In this document: piece after piece, positions 6,674-13,508 of the stretch
How the letters are laid out: each line of letters begins with the position of its first letter
Numbering within the stretch: position 1 is the first letter of the stretch
NCBI GenBank assembly: GCA_036961345.1
Contig: JBALVT010000106.1
Coordinates: 1-14,009 of the forward strand
Length of the DNA: 14,009 nucleotides
Reading direction: 5' to 3'
From: JBALVT01 sp036961345
Lineage (GTDB): Bacteria; Pseudomonadota; Gammaproteobacteria; Pseudomonadales; Halieaceae
Program-made: the position numbers and the translations under genes
Notes under the pieces: generated by a model
Told to the model about the DNA's origin: nothing
Seen by the model: the letters and a program-made list of their open reading frames with translations, nothing else
Database searches by the model: none

Positions 6674-8481
6674 TGACAAACGCAAGACTTCTGGAAATAA
6701 CCGAACGCATTAACAAGCGCAGCGTAACAACTCGCAAAGACTACCTGGCGCGTATGGAAAAAATGCGCTCTGACGGTCCACTGCGCGGAACATTGTCATG
6801 CAGTAATCTGGCCCATGGCTTTGCCGCCTGTGACAAGGATGACAAGCAAACCCTGAAGCTAATCGAAGCGGCCAATATCGGCATCGTAAATGCCTATAAC
6901 GATATGCTCTCAGCGCACCAACCTTTAGGAGAGTACCCGGATCTCGTCAAGGAGGCCGCGCACCAGGTAGGTTGTACAGCGCAAGTGGCCGGGGGTGTTC
7001 CCGCCATGTGCGACGGGGTTACACAGGGTACAGCGGGGATGGAGCTTAGCCTTTTTAGTCGCGACATTATTGCGGGCGCCACCGCAATAGCCTTGTCTCA
7101 CAACATGTTTGACGGTGCAATGTGCTTGGGAGTATGCGATAAAATCGTTCCCGGCCTGCTAATCGGCGCACTTAGCTTCGGCCATCTACCGGTGATTTTC
7201 GCACCGGCCGGCCCAATGACAACTGGCTTGAGCAACAAGGAAAAAGCAGCTGTACGGCAACAGTTTGCCGAGGGCAAAGTTGGCAGGGACAAATTACTGG
7301 CGGCAGAGTCCGGCGCATATCACGGCAAGGGTACCTGCACATTTTATGGCACGGCCAACAGCAACCAGATGCTAATGGAAGTGATGGGCTTACACGTGCC
7401 TGGCGCCGCTTTCGAAACACCAGGCACGCAACTGCGCCAGCAACTAACCAAAGGTGCGGCACAACGGCTATGTAAAATTACAGCGTTGGGCAAGGAGTAC
7501 ACCCCGCTCGCCAAGATTGTAGATGAAAAATGCATCGTCAACGCGCTAGTCGCACTACTGGCAACGGGCGGTTCTACCAATCACAGCATTCACTGGATTG
7601 CTATCGCCAAAGCCGCTGGTTTTATCATCGACTGGCAGGATTACAGCGACCTGTCGGAAATTACCCCATTGGTCGCCAGGGTCTACCCCAATGGCAGTGC
7701 CGACATAAATCACTTCCACGCCGCGGGAGGCACCGCCTACGTTATCAGAACCCTATTGGACAACGGACTTCTCCACGAAGACGTTAATACAGTCTGGGGA
7801 CCCGGCCTTCGAAACTACACGCTTGAACCACGCCTTGAAAATGGGGAGCTCATTCACGTTGCTGGCGTCACAGAAAGTGCGGACACAGATGTTCTTAGAA
7901 CGGCAGCGCAGCCATTTGATAAAGAGGGCGGGCTGCGCCTGCTCAAAGGAAACCTGGGGCGCAGTGTGATTAAAATTTCCGCTGTCGCACGGGAACATAG
8001 AGTGGTGGAAGCACCCGCAAAAGTTTTTGAAACACAGGAGTCACTCAAAGACGCGTTCGATGCAGATGAACTGAATTGCGACTTCGTCGCTGTAGTGCGC
8101 TTCCAGGGGCCACAGGCAAACGGCATGCCGGAACTGCACAAACTTACGCCCTACCTTGGCAGCCTGCAGGACCGGGGCTTTAAAGTCGCGCTGGTAACTG
8201 ACGGGCGTATGTCCGGCGCCTCAGGCAAAGTACCCGCGGCCATTCACCTTACACCCGAAACTCTCTCCAAAGGGCCAATAGGCAAGATTTTGGACGGCGA
8301 CATCATTCGCCTGGATGCCATGCTCGGCACTCTGGATGTTGTATCGGCGAGCGAAGATTGGCTACAGCGCCCCTGCGCCGAAAGACTCTCAAATGACAGT
8401 GAATACGGTTGCGGCAGGGAGCTGTTCGCCTTCATGCGGAACAACGTGGGCGACCCGGAGTCCGGGGCCAGCGTCTTTTAA
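6673..8481 (+). CDS. edd: 6-phosphogluconate dehydratase
   Basis: This enzyme dehydrates 6-phosphogluconate to 2-keto-3-deoxy-6-phosphogluconate, the committing step of the Entner-Doudoroff pathway, using an oxygen-sensitive Fe-S cluster. From ATG at 6673 the protein is 602 residues, matching Edd. Family motifs are AMCDGVTQGT (Cys113), CLGVCDKIVPG (Cys155), GTCTFYGTANSNQ (Cys222), and DGRMSGASGKVPAA near the C-terminus. The cysteines fit the cluster ligands of the IlvD/Edd family. The sequence and the zwf-pgl context favour Edd over dihydroxy-acid dehydratase. The GTG at 6661 is in frame but only adds four residues; ATG overlapping the pgl stop is preferred. The stop overlaps the convergent regulator gene. 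The expected partner eda is not in this window. Confidence 0.96.
   Translation: MTNARLLEITERINKRSVTTRKDYLARMEKMRSDGPLRGTLSCSNLAHGFAACDKDDKQTLKLIEAANIGIVNAYNDMLSAHQPLGEYPDLVKEAAHQVGCTAQVAGGVPAMCDGVTQGTAGMELSLFSRDIIAGATAIALSHNMFDGAMCLGVCDKIVPGLLIGALSFGHLPVIFAPAGPMTTGLSNKEKAAVRQQFAEGKVGRDKLLAAESGAYHGKGTCTFYGTANSNQMLMEVMGLHVPGAAFETPGTQLRQQLTKGAAQRLCKITALGKEYTPLAKIVDEKCIVNALVALLATGGSTNHSIHWIAIAKAAGFIIDWQDYSDLSEITPLVARVYPNGSADINHFHAAGGTAYVIRTLLDNGLLHEDVNTVWGPGLRNYTLEPRLENGELIHVAGVTESADTDVLRTAAQPFDKEGGLRLLKGNLGRSVIKISAVAREHRVVEAPAKVFETQESLKDAFDADELNCDFVAVVRFQGPQANGMPELHKLTPYLGSLQDRGFKVALVTDGRMSGASGKVPAAIHLTPETLSKGPIGKILDGDIIRLDAMLGTLDVVSASEDWLQRPCAERLSNDSEYGCGRELFAFMRNNVGDPESGASVF
8478..8481. other. 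Shared TTAA: overlapping convergent stop codons of edd and the LacI-family gene
   Basis: TAA of edd (8479-8481, plus) and TAA of the regulator (8480-8478, minus) overlap in the palindrome TTAA. There is no intergenic space, so no terminator can lie between the genes. Any terminator must be inside the opposing coding region, giving antisense overlap. Confidence 0.95.
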
Positions 8482-9488
8482 GAAATCGCCACCACTGATT
8501 CCCGAACGACTAACTCATGAGGCAGATGAATACGTCGGCCGGCACTAGACTTGTTTTCCAGCTGATCCAACATCATTTGCATGCTGAGCGCGCCGATTTC
8601 GCTGCGCGGCTGACGGATGGTAGTCAGTGGTGGGTCGCAATAGGCTGCAAACTTAATGTCATCAAAGCCCATGAGAGAAATATCACCGGGCACAGTGATT
8701 CCACGGTTTTTAAGAAGCTGCAGAGCCCCAATAGCCATGGCATCATTCGCAGCGAAGAGCGCCGTGGGCATTATCTTGCCCGCACAAATACTGCGCGCCG
8801 CCTGAGCGCCGGAGTCCAGTGTGAAGTCACCTCGGTAAATTAGATCTTTAGTGCTACGTACACCGATTTCTGCCATTCCTGTGCGATAACCTTTCAAACG
8901 ATCCCGGCAAAGAGGAGAACCCTCGGGCCCATTAATATAGGCGATTTGAGAGTGGCCCTGACCGGCCAGATACCGAACCCCCTCCAGCGCAGCCGCCTCG
9001 TTGTCGATTCCAACGCCGGGCACCGGAATAACATCGTCGTACTCACAGGCCATCACAAGCGGCGGCCATTTAGGATCGATAGTCTTGCGGGTCTTATTGT
9101 GGGGAAAAGGTATGGTGCGGCAAAGAGAGATCAACCCGTCCGCCTGCCGCTGTGCACACATCTCGCCGTATGCGCGAGCATTGACTGGATCATTTTGCAT
9201 ATCTCCAAGCAAAATGCGGTAGTTATTTTTGCGTGCCACCCGCTCAATACCCTGAATAATGTTGGCGAAGAAGCTGTTGGTAATATCGGGCACCAAAACA
9301 ACGATTGTATGAGTGCGCCGGGTGCGAAAACTCCGGGCCAGGCTATTGGTTACGTAGCCCGTTTTTGCAACTGCGCTCAAAACCTTGTCACGCGTTTTGG
9401 ACTGCACTTTGTCCGGGCTGGCCAATGCTCTGGAAACCGTGGCCGTAGACACGCCCGCCAATTTCGCCACATCCTTGATTGATACCAT
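8478..9488 (-). CDS. LacI-family transcriptional regulator, CytR-like
   Basis: This protein of 336 residues is a DNA-binding repressor of the LacI/GalR family. SIKDVAKLAGVSTATVSRAL (residues 3-22) is the helix-turn-helix, followed by the hinge-helix region near NSLARSFR. The ligand-binding domain begins at TIVVLVPDITNSFFANIIQGIE and ends with CDPPLTTIRQPRSEIG, close in style to CytR. ATG at 9488 has AAGGG 6 bases upstream. The real CytR responds to cytidine; this paralogue more likely senses a sugar or sugar derivative, given its neighbours, though the effector cannot be read here. It is the last gene of the minus-strand sugar-oxidation cluster and lies tail-to-tail with edd, so it may control the cluster, the zwf operon, or both. 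Confidence 0.94.
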   Translation of the reverse strand: MVSIKDVAKLAGVSTATVSRALASPDKVQSKTRDKVLSAVAKTGYVTNSLARSFRTRRTHTIVVLVPDITNSFFANIIQGIERVARKNNYRILLGDMQNDPVNARAYGEMCAQRQADGLISLCRTIPFPHNKTRKTIDPKWPPLVMACEYDDVIPVPGVGIDNEAAALEGVRYLAGQGHSQIAYINGPEGSPLCRDRLKGYRTGMAEIGVRSTKDLIYRGDFTLDSGAQAARSICAGKIMPTALFAANDAMAIGALQLLKNRGITVPGDISLMGFDDIKFAAYCDPPLTTIRQPRSEIGALSMQMMLDQLENKSSAGRRIHLPHELVVRESVVAIS

Positions 9489-9573
9489 TATTCGCCCTTA
9501 CAAATGCAATGAGCCCAAGCTACTACCACTCCAGATTCCACCGGCAATTGGCCATCGATAAAGAGCGCTGCTA
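9489..9573 (-). promoter_or_regulatory. Short spacer between Fe-ADH and LacI-family genes
   Basis: The spacer of 85 bases carries AAGGG (9495-9499) as the ribosome binding site for the regulator. I see no clear hairpin terminator after the alcohol dehydrogenase, and no convincing -10/-35 pair. Read-through from the upstream gene is the simplest reading, but a weak promoter for the regulator cannot be excluded. Confidence 0.35.
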
Positions 9574-10779
9574 TCAAGCGGTAATTTGCCTGAGAATGGC
9601 AATAGTGGTGTCGTGCTCCAGCAGACGTGGCGCCGGATATCCATCGCCCTCAGCGATAGCCGCCGCGCATATTGCCTCGTAATCTTCCGGACGAATTTTT
9701 TCCGAGTGATCGGGAATTCCAACCTCAGTACGTAAATCTCTAACACCTTGAATAAATTTGTAAGCCAGCTGCTCAGCACTATCCCCGGGCGCGCCCAATC
9801 CAACCACTGTGGCCAATTCCGAGAGTCGCTGCTGTGCTTCTTCACGGCAATAATCCAGTATGTGCGGCAGCACCAGCGCATTTGCCAAGCCGTGCGGAAT
9901 ACCGTATTTAGCACCCAGCTGGTGGGCAATTGCATGCACGCTGCCAACGTTCACCTGATTGATCGCGATACCAGCATAGTAAGACCCCATAGCCATACCG
10001 GCACGGGCCTCAAGATTGCTGCCATCACGGTATGCCGTGGCCAGATTATCAAAGACAAGTTTGACCGCCGCGCGACTATCCTCCAGGCGGGTCCCCCGCT
10101 CCCATATACCTATATACGCTTCAATACCGTGGGTTAATGCATCCATGCCAGTCGCCGCTGTAATATGCGGCGGCAACCCGGTGATCAAATCAGGATCCAG
10201 AGCAGTCGCCGCAGGGATTAATGGGGCACCCGAGATAATAGATTTTTCGTGGGTATCGCTATCTGATATGACCGCGCCCATGGTGGCCTCAGAACCGGTA
10301 CCGGATGTCGTGGGGATCGCAAACAACGGCAGAACCTCATGTTTGACCTTGCCAAAACCAACCCACGCGGTGGGCGATTCATCTGTCTTGGCGCAGGCGG
10401 CAATAATCTTCGCCGCGTCCATGGAGGAGCCTCCACCTATTGCCAACACTGCCTCACTGCCGTGACTGCGAACTGCGGCCGCACCCTCGGCCACCTGACC
10501 ATAGGTGGGATCTGGCAATACGCCGTCGTAGTAGGCCACATCAACGCCAGTATCTACCAGAGCGGCAACCGCCCTATCTACGACACCGAGCTCCCGCAGA
10601 GGTTTGTCGGTGACCACCAATACTTTCTTAAAACCCATGCGAGCAATATGCAGGCACAACTGTGCTGAACTGCCGCTGCCGGTAAAGGCAAAATGTCGGG
10701 CACCCGGCTGGAAAGAAACGGCAAAGCTCATCAGCTTTACATACAGGGATTGTTTAATTTTTCTAAGGAAAAGAGACAT
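9574..10779 (-). CDS. Iron-containing (type III) alcohol dehydrogenase
   Basis: This NAD(P)-dependent oxidoreductase of 401 residues interconverts an alcohol or polyol with an aldehyde or ketone. AIGGGSSMDAAK (residues 113-124) binds the nucleotide and PTTSGTGSE is at 156-164. The metal ligands are visible as Asp213 and His217 in DALTHGIE, His282 in SVHAIAH and His296 in GIPHG; His286 is the expected catalytic residue. The spacing of 4 and 14 residues equals that of FucO. ATG at 10779 has GGAG 6 bases upstream. The N-terminal MSLFLRKIKQSLYVKL tail before the usual family core is seen in other proteobacterial members as I recall them. In this cluster it could reduce a keto sugar or an aldehyde produced downstream of the GMC enzyme; the substrate is unknown. 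Confidence 0.93.
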   Translation of the reverse strand: MSLFLRKIKQSLYVKLMSFAVSFQPGARHFAFTGSGSSAQLCLHIARMGFKKVLVVTDKPLRELGVVDRAVAALVDTGVDVAYYDGVLPDPTYGQVAEGAAAVRSHGSEAVLAIGGGSSMDAAKIIAACAKTDESPTAWVGFGKVKHEVLPLFAIPTTSGTGSEATMGAVISDSDTHEKSIISGAPLIPAATALDPDLITGLPPHITAATGMDALTHGIEAYIGIWERGTRLEDSRAAVKLVFDNLATAYRDGSNLEARAGMAMGSYYAGIAINQVNVGSVHAIAHQLGAKYGIPHGLANALVLPHILDYCREEAQQRLSELATVVGLGAPGDSAEQLAYKFIQGVRDLRTEVGIPDHSEKIRPEDYEAICAAAIAEGDGYPAPRLLEHDTTIAILRQITA

Positions 10780-10932
10780 GGTTTACTCCACAAACAAGAC
10801 GTTGAAAATATTGGGCTTATCAGCTTGGCTACAATACCACCAAATCCGCGAGCGATGTCCAGTGCCGCAAGGCTTTTTCTGGCCTATTAGGCCGGGCTAT
10901 TCCAAGGTTGATACCCGCACTCAAAGATGAAT
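10780..10932 (-). promoter_or_regulatory. Intergenic region between epimerase-like and Fe-ADH genes, with palindrome
   Basis: The gap of 153 bases splits the otherwise tight minus-strand cluster. It holds GGAG for the alcohol dehydrogenase (10786-10789), a 13-base palindrome at 10881-10893, and a weak promoter-like pair read on the minus strand (TTGTAG, then AATATT 16 bases later, before the GGAG). A separate promoter or internal regulatory site is plausible. No open frame here looks real. Confidence 0.35.
10881..10893. repeat. Perfect palindrome GGCCTATTAGGCC
   Basis: Arms GGCCTA and TAGGCC flank a single central T. On the minus strand it is followed by AGAAAAAGCC rather than a T-tract, and on the plus strand by GGGCTATTCC, so it does not look like an intrinsic terminator. 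It may be a protein-binding site or a mild hairpin between the epimerase-like and Fe-ADH genes. Confidence 0.6.
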
Positions 10933-11787
10933 CTAGCCCGCTACCGCGCCGCGAATAAACCCGATTCCATCACAATACAATTGTTCGGGAGTATCGAAGG
11001 CATTGCGCCAGACATTGGCTGCGCCTCTAATCGCCTCGTCAGATGTTCCAAAGGCCTCAATAGTCAACCAGCCGTCGTATTCAAGAAACTTTAACGTGGC
11101 GAAAGTCTCTTCCCATTTAACCTGGCCTGATCCCAGCGTGCCCCTGTGGCTCTCGCTGATATGCACATGCATGAGGTGATCACTGGTCGAGGGCAAGGCG
11201 ATTGCCGGGTTGGGATCTTCTATATTGGCGTGATGCGTATCATACAAAATGCCCACGTTGTCCAAGCCGACGTCTCGACACATTCGAGCTGCTTCGGCCG
11301 CAGTATTAATGAGATAAACCTCAAAGCGATTCAAAAACTCCAGAGCAAGTCTTACGCCACTGTTTGCGGCATAAGCACCCACCAGCTGTAGATACTGCCT
11401 GCTCCACTCCCACTCCTGGTCGGTAGCGCCCCGGCCACTGAAATATTTGTGCGCCTGGTACATAGCCCCTACCAGGATATCACTGCCCAGAAGTGCGGCC
11501 TCATCAATGCGGGCTTTAAGATGGTCCACCGCCAAAGCGCGTATTGCAGGGTCGGGGGATATCGGGTTCGCCTCAGGAGGAACAAAGGTACTGGCTGTTA
11601 ATGACATACCTAGATCCGATACGGCGCTGCGCAGGGCCTTCAAATCAGCCGAACTCTGACCGACGACAGATATCTCTACCCCATCAAATCCGGCACGCGC
11701 GATACCCTCGATAACCGGAATGTGGGAAGGTTTTGTCTCCGCCCCCCACAGCAACATATTCATGCCAATTTTTATATTCACACTCAA
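10933..11787 (-). CDS. TIM-barrel sugar epimerase/isomerase, D-psicose/D-tagatose 3-epimerase-like
   Basis: This protein of 284 residues belongs to the xylose-isomerase-like TIM barrel fold (PF01261). Active-site residues follow the ketose 3-epimerase plan. LALEFLNRFE gives Glu150 and Glu156, LYDTHH gives Asp183 and His186, HVHISESHRG gives His209 and Arg215, and LTIEAF gives Glu244. These sit at constant spacing to the metal quartet I recall for Agrobacterium D-psicose 3-epimerase (Glu152, Asp185, His211, Glu246). It should bind a divalent metal and enolise a keto sugar. Start is TTG at 11787, overlapping the GMC stop as TTGA; GTG at 11781 is an alternative. Relatives in GMC clusters can also be C-glycoside deglycosidase-type eliminases, so epimerisation at C3, isomerisation or elimination of a 3-keto sugar all remain open. 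Confidence 0.88.
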   Translation of the reverse strand: MSVNIKIGMNMLLWGAETKPSHIPVIEGIARAGFDGVEISVVGQSSADLKALRSAVSDLGMSLTASTFVPPEANPISPDPAIRALAVDHLKARIDEAALLGSDILVGAMYQAHKYFSGRGATDQEWEWSRQYLQLVGAYAANSGVRLALEFLNRFEVYLINTAAEAARMCRDVGLDNVGILYDTHHANIEDPNPAIALPSTSDHLMHVHISESHRGTLGSGQVKWEETFATLKFLEYDGWLTIEAFGTSDEAIRGAANVWRNAFDTPEQLYCDGIGFIRGAVAG

Positions 11788-13487
11788 ACGCCCAATAGGC
11801 CTTCATTAAGTTGCTGTACGGCATATTCACAGGCCCGGGCGGTAAAGGCCATATAGGTAAGCGATGGATTCACGCAAGCGGCTGAGGTCATAAAAGAGCC
11901 GTCGGTAACAAACAGGTTATCCAGTTCGTGTGCCTGATTATACTTGTTGAGCACTGATTCTGCCGGGTCGTTACCCATGCGAGCAGAGCCCATTTCATGA
12001 ATGCCCGACCCGCCTTCACTAATAGTGTTAATGTCACTGGCTTGATAGTACACAGCGCCAGCTGCTCGAAATATATTTTGTGCCTGCACAGCGCTATCCC
12101 TGGCCAAACTCATCTCATTCTCACCCCAGGTAAACTCAGTGTTCACCAGCGGTATACCAAACCGATCCTTTTTACTGCTATGCAGATAAACCCGGTTGTT
12201 CTCATAGGGCAAACATTCGATAAACCCCCCCAAAAACCACACCCAGAAAGGGCCCGGTTTACGCAAAGATTCCTTATAATCGGCACCAAAACCCTTGCCG
12301 TTAAAAGTCATTTGCCAATCGGGGCGCACCGTGTGGGCCTGGTAGCCGTAACCGCGCACAAAATCAGCATCTTCGTCCTGAGCACCGACATTACGAAAAC
12401 GAGGTATATATAAGCCGTTGGGACGATTGCCCTGATAATAGCTGTCGGCATTATCAACCATCATACTCATATGGCCGTACATCATGTGGTCCATGACATA
12501 CCTGCCCAGCGCACCACTTTTATTAGCCAGGCCATCCGGGTGCAATGCACTGCTTGAGTTAAGTAAAATCTGCGCAGAGGCAACAGTGGAAGCACACAGG
12601 AAAAATATTTTTGCCGTAAACTCCCGACGCTCTCCGGTCTGAGTATCAATCACTTTGACCGATGTAACGCGCTTGCCGGTTTCATCGTGCTCCAATCGCT
12701 CTACCACTTGATTGGGCAACAAAGTCATATTGCCGGTGGCGGTTGCTGCGGGCAAAGTGGAGCTTTGGGAGCTGAAATAACTGCCCGTTGAACAACCGCG
12801 ATGACAGGGCCCACAGTAATGGCAGGGCGCCCTGCCCTGATGCTCCTGCGTGAGAATGGCGCAACGGCCCATGGTAAGGGTGACATCGGGCATTTTTTCC
12901 TTCATTCGCCCTTTGATGGTTTTTTCCACACCAAAGTACTCCATAGGGGGCAGAAATTCGCTGTCGGGGAGTTGCTGCAACCCCTCTTTCTCACCACTGA
13001 CGCCAATAAACTTCTCAACATGGCTGTACCAGGGTGCTATATCCGAGTACTCCACAGGCCAGGGGATACCATTCCCGTCGGTCGCATTCGCTTGAAAATC
13101 TTGCTCGGACCAGCGATATACCTGCCGTCCCCACAAGAGTGAACGGCCGCCAACAACATCTGCCCGTCTCCAATTAAAGGGTTTCTCCTCATTGCGAATG
13201 TAGGGGTTTTCCCTGTCATTATTCCAGTACTGAATATTGGCATCACTAAAGGCATAGGATCCGCTTTGGACCGGGTAATCCCGGGCGTTGCGTTCTCGAT
13301 CCGGCATCCCGTAAAACGGCATCTGCGCCGCAGTGGCGTGCTCACCCTGATAGCCAGAGACGTGTTTTAGATCTTTACCACGTTCCAAAACAAGCACTTT
13401 CAGGCCGCGTTCGGTCAACTCTTTAGCCGCCCAACCACCAGAGATGCCAGAGCCGACGACGATGGCGTCGAATTGCGTTTCATTCAT
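11784..13487 (-). CDS. GMC-family FAD-dependent sugar dehydrogenase, large subunit
   Basis: This flavoprotein of 567 residues probably oxidises a sugar or glycoside hydroxyl. AIVVGSGISGGWAAKELTERG (residues 8-28) is the FAD-binding Rossmann loop, with ERGKD after the second strand, and VVGGRSLLWG (111-120) follows. The C-terminal domain has GSGIHEMGSARMG with His497 and VNPSLT with Asn540, the catalytic His/Asn pair of the family. Cys222, Cys225, Cys228 and Cys232 form a ferredoxin-like cluster, suggesting an Fe-S centre that passes electrons onwards rather than to oxygen. No signal peptide is visible, so export would rely on its partner. ATG at 13487 has AAGGGA 9 bases upstream. It sits 21 bases after the small subunit gene, as in gluconate, sorbitol and glucoside-3 dehydrogenases; the exact sugar is unknown. 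Confidence 0.93.
   Translation of the reverse strand: MNETQFDAIVVGSGISGGWAAKELTERGLKVLVLERGKDLKHVSGYQGEHATAAQMPFYGMPDRERNARDYPVQSGSYAFSDANIQYWNNDRENPYIRNEEKPFNWRRADVVGGRSLLWGRQVYRWSEQDFQANATDGNGIPWPVEYSDIAPWYSHVEKFIGVSGEKEGLQQLPDSEFLPPMEYFGVEKTIKGRMKEKMPDVTLTMGRCAILTQEHQGRAPCHYCGPCHRGCSTGSYFSSQSSTLPAATATGNMTLLPNQVVERLEHDETGKRVTSVKVIDTQTGERREFTAKIFFLCASTVASAQILLNSSSALHPDGLANKSGALGRYVMDHMMYGHMSMMVDNADSYYQGNRPNGLYIPRFRNVGAQDEDADFVRGYGYQAHTVRPDWQMTFNGKGFGADYKESLRKPGPFWVWFLGGFIECLPYENNRVYLHSSKKDRFGIPLVNTEFTWGENEMSLARDSAVQAQNIFRAAGAVYYQASDINTISEGGSGIHEMGSARMGNDPAESVLNKYNQAHELDNLFVTDGSFMTSAACVNPSLTYMAFTARACEYAVQQLNEGLLGV
12792..12824 (-). other. Four-cysteine C-x2-C-x2-C-x3-C cluster in the GMC protein
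   Basis: Residues 222-232 read CHYCGPCHRGC. Related membrane-linked GMC dehydrogenases (FAD-glucose and fructose dehydrogenases) carry a cysteine segment that binds a [3Fe-4S] cluster between FAD and haem. Here the pattern has the spacing of a ferredoxin-type motif. Assignment to an Fe-S centre is by analogy. Confidence 0.6.
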
Positions 13488-13508
13488 AGCGTCTATTCCC
13501 TTGCTATA

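Noticed and set aside
6673..8481. Dihydroxy-acid dehydratase (ilvD) as identity of the edd gene
   Set aside because: The families are related, but the overall sequence and the zwf-pgl operon context favour 6-phosphogluconate dehydratase.
10862..10900. Intrinsic terminator after the epimerase-like gene
   Set aside because: The palindrome has a five-to-six base stem but no T-tract on the minus strand, so it does not meet the pattern.
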